From positions 24,710 through 88,709 of IMG/VR virus record IMGVR_UViG_3300015195_000004: a DNA stretch of 64,000 nt, one strand, 5' to 3'. The position numbers and the translations under genes were made by a program. Of the stretch, positions 37,902 to 43,897 are shown one piece after another (the stretch's first letter is position 1; each line of letters opens with the position of its first letter). Source of the stretch: a virus. The notes under the pieces were generated by a model. It was not told where the DNA came from, made no database searches, and saw only the letters and a list, made by a program, of their open reading frames with translations.

Positions 37902-38014
37902 TGCTACTTCTTGCAGCACATTTGGTAGTTTTATCCTTCATTATACTAGGATTAAAACTAATAGAATCTCCAGAGTATAAGAAATACAGAAAGCAACGTG
38001 GCTACTTCTTGTAA
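37901..38014 (+). CDS. 37-aa single-pass membrane protein
   Basis: MLLLAAHLVVLSFIILGLK, one membrane helix, then a basic tail (KKYRKQRGYFL). Translationally coupled to both sides. Function unknown. Confidence 0.45.
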   Translation: MLLLAAHLVVLSFIILGLKLIESPEYKKYRKQRGYFL

Positions 38015-38030
38015 GCCTAAAGGAATTATT

Positions 38031-38819
38031 ATGAACCTCGAAAATGCCTTTTCTGATTATGTAAAGTGGATGCTCCAGAATCGGAAATCTCCTCTATCTG
38101 CGAAATCTTATGCCGAAACTTTTAACCAGTTTTCAAGAGCAGGCTATGGGATTGTTGAAGATACGGCAGTTGAATCCTTCCTACAGGCTTTCCCCACCCT
38201 CTCTACGAGAAATAAGAAGATAGCTCACCTTCGGGCATTTAGTTCTTGGGTTAATCGGAAGCCTAGTTTACGCGAAGCAGGATTAGTTAAGGACTTTACC
38301 TTCCAGCAGACTAAGCTGCCGGTTTCTTTGCCGGTTATCGTTTCGCAGGAGGTTCTGGACCCATTCCTTGAACGCCTAGAAGACGAAAACCCTTTCGTTT
38401 GGGCACACGCGGTCCTTCTAAAATACACGGGATTACGCTTCACTGAAGCATGGAGTTTACGAGAGGGTCATTTATGTTACCCCTCACCTGGGGTCGCTTG
38501 TATTAAGTTTCGAGGCAAGCGGCAGAATGAAAGAATCGTCGTTTTGAATAAGGAGGGGCTTGCAGCATTCAAAATATGGACCAAGCAGAACGCTTTCGTT
38601 TCTCCAGCAGTGATTAGAACCACCTGGAAGAGGCTACAAGAGGGTTCAGAGGCGTTTGTGCCTCATGTTGTGCGGCATACTACAGCAAGCAATATGCGGG
38701 CCTCTGGGGCATCTTATGACCAGATTGCGGATTTGCTTGGCAACTCAGTTTCCGTTTGTCGAGAGCGGTATTCGCGTGTTGATATTAATGGAATGAAGGA
38801 TATTATGGATAAGCTCTAA
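38031..38819 (+). CDS. Tyrosine recombinase (integrase)
   Basis: 262 aa from the ATG after AAAGGAA. The N-terminal 95 residues fit a SAM-like core-binding domain. The catalytic domain has R136 (TGLRFTEAW), H212 and R215 (PHVVRHTT), Asn238 in place of the usual His/Trp (LLGNSVSVC) and the nucleophile Y247 (RERYSRV). It may integrate the phage or resolve multimers. Its convergent neighbour MazG-zinc genes and the leftward flanks mark the island edge. Confidence 0.8.
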   Translation: MNLENAFSDYVKWMLQNRKSPLSAKSYAETFNQFSRAGYGIVEDTAVESFLQAFPTLSTRNKKIAHLRAFSSWVNRKPSLREAGLVKDFTFQQTKLPVSLPVIVSQEVLDPFLERLEDENPFVWAHAVLLKYTGLRFTEAWSLREGHLCYPSPGVACIKFRGKRQNERIVVLNKEGLAAFKIWTKQNAFVSPAVIRTTWKRLQEGSEAFVPHVVRHTTASNMRASGASYDQIADLLGNSVSVCRERYSRVDINGMKDIMDKL

Positions 38820-39076
38820 AGGTTATCCCAATATGCAGCATATGTTTCATCATCATAAGGGGTAGGAATGTGGAGGTAACGACAAGCTCTGCATTGCCCT
38901 GACCCTTGTCCCTCAAATCCTGGGTTTAGCTTCAAAATGCCGCATTTGGAGCAGGCTACAGCATCCTTTACTTCATATCCATATAAATCTGACCAAACTG
39001 GAGCATGGGAATTTTCTATCCAAAGCTCAAAGCATTCTCTACGATGCTGACAGGTTTCACATTCACAATACTTCAT
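38816..39076 (-). CDS. Zinc-binding protein, treble-clef-like
   Basis: 86 aa from the ATG at 39074-39076, just inside the end of the MazG gene. CECETCQHRREC, then CSKCGIL and CRACRYL give three Cys pairs, probably two zinc sites. Longer starts overlap the MazG frame by up to 118 bases and are less likely. Confidence 0.55.
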   Translation of the reverse strand: MKYCECETCQHRRECFELWIENSHAPVWSDLYGYEVKDAVACSKCGILKLNPGFEGQGSGQCRACRYLHIPTPYDDETYAAYWDNL

Positions 39077-39626
39077 AACATGTGCAGCTTCCTTCTTCAG
39101 TCTTCCAGTGAATCCCATTATGCTCTCTAAAAGGTCTTGGGAACCCATTACAAGGTCCCTGTCCTTTGGCTGTACATACATGATCTCTAATACAGGTTTG
39201 TGGGATCAGTTCTGCATCATTAAATGTTGCCGGTTTTGTAGGAATTATAGGCTTATTAGGGAAGGTTAAGGCTTTATCTACCCTATCCTGTGCCGCCTTA
39301 TCTGTATAACCTTTAGGGTATCTTTTTTCTAGTTTATCTATGTTAGCTTGTAGCACTTCATCTCTAGATACGTTTAATCCTGCTCTAATACCTTGTAGGT
39401 AAAATTCAATGTCGCCAAGCTCCTCAATAGCATTTTCTCTATCTAGGGGCTTATTATACACACATGCCTTTTTTATAGCATCAATAAGTTCTCCTGCTTC
39501 TCCGCAAATGCCTACAGCCATGTGGAGCAAATGCATATCAGAGTGAGACATAGAGTTAAGTATGTCTTCTCCGCTCTTGCTATTTCCATTAACCATTGCA
39601 GCATGATTTTTTTCTATATTATTCAT
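39063..39626 (-). CDS. mazG: MazG-like NTP pyrophosphohydrolase
   Basis: 187 aa. HMAVGICGEAGELIDAIKKAC and AIEELGDIEFYLQGIR give the MazG E-x-x-E...E-x-x-D metal-binding signature in a helical bundle. The first 110 residues are the catalytic core, followed by a Cys-containing tail. MazG homologues hydrolyse dNTPs/NTPs or ppGpp and are common in phages, where they may limit host starvation signals. AGGAG precedes the ATG. Confidence 0.75.
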   Translation of the reverse strand: MNNIEKNHAAMVNGNSKSGEDILNSMSHSDMHLLHMAVGICGEAGELIDAIKKACVYNKPLDRENAIEELGDIEFYLQGIRAGLNVSRDEVLQANIDKLEKRYPKGYTDKAAQDRVDKALTFPNKPIIPTKPATFNDAELIPQTCIRDHVCTAKGQGPCNGFPRPFREHNGIHWKTEEGSCTCYEVL

Positions 39627-39811
39627 TTCTTGCTCCTAAGTTCTAAAGCTATATCAAGCAGCAAATTTAAAGTAACCGATTGATTTAATAATATATGGGC
39701 CATCGTTTTTACTTCTACAGAGTTAAACCATCGTTTAGCTAAAAGCTCTGCCATTTGGGCAGTATGTTCATTAGCAATCTTTACGTGTTCAGCTAATTGG
39801 TTATCGGTCAT
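39623..39811 (-). CDS. Helical hypothetical protein
   Basis: 62 aa, MTDNQLAEHVKIANEHTAQ, all helical, ends LDIALELRSKK. ATGA overlap with MazG. Function unknown. Confidence 0.5.
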   Translation of the reverse strand: MTDNQLAEHVKIANEHTAQMAELLAKRWFNSVEVKTMAHILLNQSVTLNLLLDIALELRSKK

Positions 39812-40146
39812 TTTAATACTCCTCTATTCTGTCCTTGAAAATGGTATTCTTTCGCATAAAATGCCCTAAATAGGGGGTCTATAATAGCATCAGGAATAGC
39901 CTTAGTGCCACACGTAAACAGGTCGATAGAAACAATTCCTAGGTCTGGGCTAGAATGTAGGGCTAGGTGGCTCTCAGAGAGAAGGAAAATGATACTCAAG
40001 CCTTGTGGGCTGAATTGGTGACAAACCTCTCCTAAGACGGTCAGACGGGCCTTTATCGCCGCATTCTTAAGCTCTTTGAAGCAGTACTCCATGCTGTTCG
40101 TAGCTTGAGGACAGCAGCCAAAGAAATCTAGGGTCATACTTCTCAT
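39808..40146 (-). CDS. speD: S-adenosylmethionine decarboxylase (SpeD) family
   Basis: 112 aa. LLSESHLALHSSPDLG followed by IVSIDLFTCG is the SpeD/AdoMetDC proenzyme signature. Ser59 is the pyruvoyl-forming residue (cleavage after Glu58), with His64 and Cys79 as the proton donors, all at the spacing of the Thermotoga enzyme. It would make decarboxylated SAM for spermidine. Homologues with shifted specificity (arginine or ornithine decarboxylation) exist in viruses and bacteria, so the substrate is uncertain. Confidence 0.8.
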   Translation of the reverse strand: MRSMTLDFFGCCPQATNSMEYCFKELKNAAIKARLTVLGEVCHQFSPQGLSIIFLLSESHLALHSSPDLGIVSIDLFTCGTKAIPDAIIDPLFRAFYAKEYHFQGQNRGVLK

Positions 40147-40147
40147 A

Positions 40148-40306
40148 TTAATTCATCTGTGTTTTCATGAGGATAATATACTTCTGACCTTTAATAGGGA
40201 CCCAACCAAGCCAACTTGCTTCGGTATCTAACCTTACTTCGTTACGAGATTCTACAATAATGACATCTTTAAGTATAGGGGAGGTTGCTTCATTATCTGG
40301 TCTCAT
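40148..40306 (-). CDS. 52-aa hypothetical protein
   Basis: Begins MRPDNEATSPILKDVII, ends YIILMKTQMN, beta-rich, with WLGWVPIKGQKY. ATGA overlap with the upstream gene and TAATATG spacing to SpeD. Function unknown. Confidence 0.5.
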   Translation of the reverse strand: MRPDNEATSPILKDVIIVESRNEVRLDTEASWLGWVPIKGQKYIILMKTQMN

Positions 40307-40473
40307 GGGTTTAGTGCCCTCTGTGTATTCTGCATATTAAGTATAAGTAAGGTGCCGGAATCTGTAATAGTATATTCTATGCCTTTATTTAATTCCCTAC
40401 GTCTGATTAATCCATTTTGCAGCAATACTTTAATATGCTCTTTGATTAAAGATATAATAGCAAAATTCGGCAT
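40303..40473 (-). CDS. Winged-helix-like micro-protein
   Basis: 56 aa from the ATG (MPNFAIISLIKEHIKVL). VLLQNGLIRRRELNKGI followed by EYTITDSGT resembles the recognition helix and wing of small winged-helix regulators such as PadR/MarR fragments. Could be a DNA-binding regulator. A 44-base overlap with the upstream gene is present. Confidence 0.45.
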   Translation of the reverse strand: MPNFAIISLIKEHIKVLLQNGLIRRRELNKGIEYTITDSGTLLILNMQNTQRALNP

Positions 40474-40600
40474 TTTTAGGATCAAGTCCTAAAGCTTCTA
40501 TAATATAAGAGTATAGGGATTTATTAACTCCTAATGCCTCGGCAGAGTGTATAGCCATAAGGGTGTTGGTGTGATTAATCTCATCATAGTTTATTGTCAT
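40430..40600 (-). CDS. 56-aa hypothetical protein
   Basis: Begins MTINYDEINHTNTLMAI and ends YYIFNQRAY, helical. The start overlaps the stop of the 40600-41004 gene (TAATG). It spans an exact ATAAGAGTATA element at 40505-40515, which may be a coincidence there. Confidence 0.5.
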   Translation of the reverse strand: MTINYDEINHTNTLMAIHSAEALGVNKSLYSYIIEALGLDPKNAEFCYYIFNQRAY

Positions 40601-41004
40601 TAAAAAAGCTCAGGATGTGTAATTATGAATTTGGCGACTACAGCATGAAGATTTCCGGCATTGACTAGCCATGAGGACTTTAAGTTATTTGCAGCATCAT
40701 CACGTAAGGACTCTTCCTCTACTGTGAAGCCGTATTCTGAAGGTTCGGAAGTAAATGCTGTAGGTTCGTTATTAGATACAGTACAGTGAGAATGACTAAA
40801 AGGCTTAAATATGGTGCCCCGATCTAGGGGGTTAATAGGTGAGGCTAGTTCATCCTTTGTCCAATACTCTCCTGTGTTATCAAGGCCTTCCATACGAAAC
40901 CATTCTCCATGATTATCTCCTGGGGGCTCCTCAATAGTGGAAATTATTTGAACCGTTCCTTCATAAGGTGATTTTAGAATCTTTACTTTATCCCCTACTT
41001 TAAA
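40600..41004 (-). CDS. KOW/SH3-like hypothetical protein
   Basis: 134 aa from a GTG start that overlaps the upstream stop and has GAGG upstream. FKVGDKVKILKSPYEGTVQII is an SH3/KOW-like beta barrel start. The C-terminal half is helical. May bind RNA or protein; unassigned. Confidence 0.5.
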   Translation of the reverse strand, partial: FKVGDKVKILKSPYEGTVQIISTIEEPPGDNHGEWFRMEGLDNTGEYWTKDELASPINPLDRGTIFKPFSHSHCTVSNNEPTAFTSEPSEYGFTVEEESLRDDAANNLKSSWLVNAGNLHAVVAKFIITHPELF

Positions 41005-41191
41005 CACGATACAAATCCTCATGAGATTGAAATTTCTTTTTAACTGTGGTAATTGCCTCTTCTAGGTCAACTTTTAGTATGCCACCATACCCAGCATCCC
41101 AAGACTGAAGCAACCTTAATGCTCCAGCAAAAGTAGTTAAATCGGGAACAGCATTTCCACTAAATGCTCCAAAGTCTTCAGGTAGGTTCAT
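41000..41191 (-). CDS. Hypothetical protein
   Basis: 63 aa from the ATG after AAAGGGG (MNLPEDFGAFSGNAVPD), mixed composition with a helical C-terminus (VKKKFQSHEDLYRV). Promoter at 41212-41240. Function unknown. Confidence 0.5.
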   Translation of the reverse strand: MNLPEDFGAFSGNAVPDLTTFAGALRLLQSWDAGYGGILKVDLEEAITTVKKKFQSHEDLYRV

Positions 41192-41211
41192 ACAGTACCC
41201 CTTTCTTATAT

Positions 41212-41240
41212 AATATAACATAAGGAATTCAATAAGTCAA
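41212..41240 (-). promoter_or_regulatory. Sigma70-type promoter
   Basis: TTGACT (41235-41240), 17-bp spacer, TATATT (41212-41217). Drives the 41000-41191 gene leftward. Confidence 0.65.
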
Positions 41241-41283
41241 GTGGGGAGATTTGTAAAGTTTTTAGAAATGTTGCCAAAACCCC

Positions 41284-41312
41284 TTGACAGGCTATTTTGA
41301 CTATGGTACATT
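41284..41312 (+). promoter_or_regulatory. Strong rightward promoter with extended -10
   Basis: TTGACA (41284-41289), 17-bp spacer, TGG-TACATT (41307-41312), the TGn giving an extended -10. It points into the structured interval with no gene in the same direction before 42.3 kb. Confidence 0.75.
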
Positions 41313-41318
41313 GCTTGG

Positions 41319-41648
41319 GATTCTTGTTATGTTAATACATAGGGAAGTCTGAGAGACAAAAGTCTCATAGGTTTGCAAGGATTAGGCGAAAGACGAAACT
41401 CAGCCAGGCTCATACGGCTCACTGAGACTACCCCGGCAGCTAGGAATAAACCTAGTACCCCAAAATCCGGTCTACTTAGGTAGGTTGAGGAAGGATTAGG
41501 GAGCCTGTAATTACCCATAGAAAGATTGGGACGGGCGGGGGCAACAGGATAGGGAATTTACCGGCCCTATTCCTTAAGGGAAGGCTCTGCCCAAAATCTA
41601 AACCCTCAGCGGTCTACTGAGATGTGAATGAGGTCCGCGATGGCCGAA
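41319..41648 (+). ncRNA. Candidate structured non-coding RNA
   Basis: About 330 nt starting at the 41284 promoter. Clear stems: GAGAC-AAAA-GTCTC (near 41350), CTCAGCC/GGCTCACTGAG (near 41399-41430), CTAGG-AATAAA-CCTAG (near 41441), GGATAGGG/CCCTATTCC with a bulge (about 41549-41575), CTCAG-N7-CTGAG (near 41607). Loops are purine-rich on the plus strand, which agrees with the promoter direction. No frame is coding. Not a recognised RNase P, tmRNA or group I intron. Confidence 0.5.
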
Positions 41649-41816
41649 TTAAGTTCCTTCTAGTCCGAAGGACAGTTTCTTAAGAATCTCTTTCTGTCTT
41701 GTTTTAGGTAAGTGATTAAACATTCTTACTAGGTTTTGGTGATTTAGTGCCTCCAGATCGTTCATAGAGGTTTCTAAGGGTTCTAGTTCATCATAAGGCC
41801 AGCCAGTAGTACTCAT
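41649..41816 (-). CDS. 55-aa hypothetical protein
   Basis: Begins MSTTGWPYDELEPLETS and ends SFGLEGT, helical. The ATG overlaps the previous stop (ATGA). Function unknown. Confidence 0.5.
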   Translation of the reverse strand: MSTTGWPYDELEPLETSMNDLEALNHQNLVRMFNHLPKTRQKEILKKLSFGLEGT

Positions 41817-41956
41817 TTCTTTACCTTAATCTTTCCTTTATGTATTATTATTTTACTGCTATATGTAGTTAATGCCATCGGGGCATTATATGTAGCATAT
41901 ACTCCATAATTAGGTATAGGGGATACAATTGGTAAGGGTGTAGGAGGGAGCGGCAT
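41813..41956 (-). CDS. 47-aa Pro-rich hypothetical protein
   Basis: Begins MPLPPTPLPIVSPIPNY, a Pro-rich N-terminus, ending KGKIKVKK. Follows the 26-aa gene immediately. Function unknown. Confidence 0.45.
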   Translation of the reverse strand: MPLPPTPLPIVSPIPNYGVYATYNAPMALTTYSSKIIIHKGKIKVKK

Positions 41957-41957
41957 A

Positions 41958-42038
41958 TTATTTATATGTCTTTCTGATAAATGCCCGGATTTTGGCTATA
42001 TAAGCATTCCATTCTGCTAGATTAGTAATCGGTTCCAT
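41958..42038 (-). CDS. 26-aa helical peptide
   Basis: MEPITNLAEWNAYIAKIRAF, amphipathic helix with basic end. Tightly packed after the zinc protein gene. The short length makes it uncertain. Confidence 0.35.
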   Translation of the reverse strand: MEPITNLAEWNAYIAKIRAFIRKTYK

Positions 42039-42039
42039 A

Positions 42040-42189
42040 TTACCCTACCTTATTGCCGCAGGAAGTACACCTGGCCGTGCTTGTGTCCTTGCCTGCAAGT
42101 AAGTTCCCCAGACGCCTGCCTAGTCCATATACTGTGTCCTGGTACTCATTTTTACATGAGCAGGAGATGATTTTTGTTCCTTGAGACAC
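42040..42189 (-). CDS. Zinc-binding micro-protein of a common phage family
   Basis: 49 aa from a GTG start. ISCSCKNEYQDTVYGLGRR followed by ARCTSCGNKVG is a C-x-C...C-x2-C zinc pattern with conserved H/N-E-Y-Q-D, as in many small phage zinc proteins. First gene of the leftward cluster from the 42253 promoter. Confidence 0.6.
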   Translation of the reverse strand: MSQGTKIISCSCKNEYQDTVYGLGRRLGNLLAGKDTSTARCTSCGNKVG

Positions 42190-42252
42190 GTTGGTTAACT
42201 CTCTTTCTGGTGGTTATTAATCCACTGTTTTCTTAGATTTAGTGTTTATCTT

Positions 42253-42281
42253 ATCTTACCTGAATAAACTATAAAAGTCAA
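42253..42281 (-). promoter_or_regulatory. Sigma70-type promoter, leftward
   Basis: TTGACT (42276-42281), 17-bp spacer, TAAGAT (42253-42258). Divergent from the 42294 promoter 12 bases away. Confidence 0.65.
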
Positions 42282-42293
42282 GCAGTTCTTTGT

Positions 42294-42322
42294 TTGACAG
42301 AGTGTAAAATCTGTGATACTAT
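42294..42322 (+). promoter_or_regulatory. Sigma70-type promoter, rightward, leaderless
   Basis: TTGACA (42294-42299), 17-bp spacer, TGA-TACTAT extended -10 (42317-42322). The ATG at 42330 is 7 nt beyond. Confidence 0.75.
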
Positions 42323-42329
42323 GAAGACT

Positions 42330-42530
42330 ATGGTTGATTCAAAAGGTAGAACAGTAGAGCAATTAAATAAGATTGCAGCATCTAAAGTAATGGCCGACAC
42401 TTTGGAATTCTGGAGTCCTTTTCAGTTTCTTAGTAAGCCCTCACCTAGGCCAAAGAAGTATCCTAAAGACTTTACAAAACTATTAAATGAAGAACTTAGT
42501 GACGGAAGTTTGAATCATAATGATATTTGA
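42330..42530 (+). CDS. Hypothetical protein, first of the rightward module
   Basis: 66 aa from the leaderless ATG (MVDSKGRTVEQLNKIAA). A longer TTG frame would begin inside the -35 box and is rejected. Helical with a Pro/Lys-rich middle. Function unknown. Confidence 0.5.
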   Translation: MVDSKGRTVEQLNKIAASKVMADTLEFWSPFQFLSKPSPRPKKYPKDFTKLLNEELSDGSLNHNDI

Positions 42531-42756
42531 ACTTAGATTCCTACAGGGTGATGTTGATATACAGACTTTCTCCACACTAGATTTAGCTGAAAAAGAACTG
42601 CCTCTTAGGTATCTTATTAGGTCTAAGGTTATGATGCCTCTAATTGTTGAGCCGTTCCAAAAATGGACAGGTACATTTCTTTATACGAAGAAGAATGAAC
42701 CTTTTGCGACAATTACTGAAGTAAAAGAAAAGATTGACAAAACCAAAAAGGTATGA
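42520..42756 (+). CDS. Hypothetical protein
   Basis: 78 aa, begins MIFELRFLQGDVDIQTF, alpha/beta, basic C-terminus. Overlaps the previous gene by 11 bases. Function unknown. Confidence 0.45.
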   Translation: MIFELRFLQGDVDIQTFSTLDLAEKELPLRYLIRSKVMMPLIVEPFQKWTGTFLYTKKNEPFATITEVKEKIDKTKKV

Positions 42757-42793
42757 GATACTACCCTCCACACTCGTTAAAAGGATAATTTAA

Positions 42794-43066
42794 ATGATCA
42801 TTAAAACCGAAAATGCTTCGCATAAACATGTGAAAAGTATCACTCTTCAGGACCTTGTAGATTATGCTTATGAACAAAAACTTGATCCTAGAGATGTACA
42901 CATAATGTACCAAAGTACGGCCCACGAATCACGAACTTTTTTTGAGCCTTCACATGTGGACATAGTTTCTTCAACAAATAAGCATCATACGATGTATATT
43001 AATTGTTCTGATAGAATGATACTGCGAAAAAATGCTGGTCGTCCTTTAATTGGAGTTAAGTGGTAG
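42794..43066 (+). CDS. Hypothetical protein
   Basis: 90 aa, begins MIIKTENASHKHVKSIT, ends RPLIGVKW. Basic, alpha/beta. Function unknown. Confidence 0.45.
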   Translation: MIIKTENASHKHVKSITLQDLVDYAYEQKLDPRDVHIMYQSTAHESRTFFEPSHVDIVSSTNKHHTMYINCSDRMILRKNAGRPLIGVKW

Positions 43067-43261
43067 ATGATGTTAAAAAAAGGCGATTTAGTTAAGTTCC
43101 ATCATGATTCACCCCTTAGAGGGTTCTTTGGGAATGAAAATTCAGCCTTTAAAGTTATGTATGCAGAAGATGAGATAGTTTGTATAAATACTATTGATCC
43201 TGATACGTTAAGAGGACAGTATAGAGAACTTCCTGCAAATAATTTTCTGAAAGTTGTGTAG
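43067..43261 (+). CDS. SH3/KOW-like small protein
   Basis: 64 aa. MMLKKGDLVKFHHDSPLRG resembles a small SH3/KOW barrel (K-G-D-L-V-K-F). Follows the previous stop directly. Unassigned. Confidence 0.45.
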   Translation: MMLKKGDLVKFHHDSPLRGFFGNENSAFKVMYAEDEIVCINTIDPDTLRGQYRELPANNFLKVV

Positions 43262-43411
43262 ATGAAGCCTACAAATTATTTGCATAAAGATTGGCTTGTG
43301 TTAAGTCGTGCGTGTTATGATTTTATTAAACAGGTAACTAAAATATACCACGCACGAAACTGGGCTGATGGGCTAGTAACCAGACTAAATCTAACGATTA
43401 TAGATGATTAG
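43262..43411 (+). CDS. 49-aa hypothetical protein
   Basis: Begins MKPTNYLHKDWLVLSRA and ends RLNLTIIDD, helical with one Cys. Starts 1 base after the previous stop. Function unknown. Confidence 0.45.
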   Translation: MKPTNYLHKDWLVLSRACYDFIKQVTKIYHARNWADGLVTRLNLTIIDD

Positions 43412-43423
43412 GATATACAATAA

Positions 43424-43897
43424 ATGAATGTCCGTTCTCCCGAAGAAAGGTTCTGGGAAAAGGTAAATATTCCTGATGACAGGAATCTTTGTTGGCTCTG
43501 GACAGCGTGTGTAAATCCTGCTGGATATGGAGTTTTTGCATTAAGTAGGACCAAGCAAACAATTGCTAGTCGATATTCTTATTTATTAAATACAGGCTCA
43601 ATTCCTAAAGATATGTTTATATTACATAAATGTGATAATCCTCCATGCGTAAACCCAGAACACCTGTTCGTGGGTACTCAAAAAGACAATATGATGGATA
43701 AGGTTAATAAAGGAAGAGGCACTAAAGGAGAACAAGTTGGCTCTTCTAAACTGTTAGAAAAGGAAGTTTTAGAAATAAAAAATAGTTTTAAGGATAATCC
43801 TGTATTCGGGGCTCAAATAAAATTAGCCAGGACGTATAAAGTAGACGTTAAGACAATCCAAAGAATACTAACTAACCAGATATGGAAGCATGTGTAA
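43424..43897 (+). CDS. HNH endonuclease, homing type
   Basis: 157 aa. LCWLWTACVNPAGYGVF, then HKCDNPPCVNPEHLFVGTQ, is the HNH_3 core with the catalytic H-x-C-x-N-x2-C-x-N-x2-H. A C-terminal HTH-like segment (ARTYKVDVKTIQRIL) supplies DNA binding. This is the common free-standing phage homing enzyme, inserted between small genes and the primase. Its N-terminus (MNVRS) repeats that of the primase gene, suggesting insertion at a duplicated start. Confidence 0.8.
   Translation: MNVRSPEERFWEKVNIPDDRNLCWLWTACVNPAGYGVFALSRTKQTIASRYSYLLNTGSIPKDMFILHKCDNPPCVNPEHLFVGTQKDNMMDKVNKGRGTKGEQVGSSKLLEKEVLEIKNSFKDNPVFGAQIKLARTYKVDVKTIQRILTNQIWKHV

Noticed and set aside
41327-41518. 63-aa leftward frame in the structured interval
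   Set aside because: Translation is low-quality and overlaps stable RNA stems; looks like a by-product of the ncRNA.
41319-41648. Group I intron, RNase P or tmRNA identity
   Set aside because: The conserved core sequences (P-Q-R-S, GAGGAAAGUCC, tag peptide with GGTTCGA arm) are not seen.
42294-42329. TTG start extending the 42330 gene
   Set aside because: Same artefact: the TTG lies in the -35 box.
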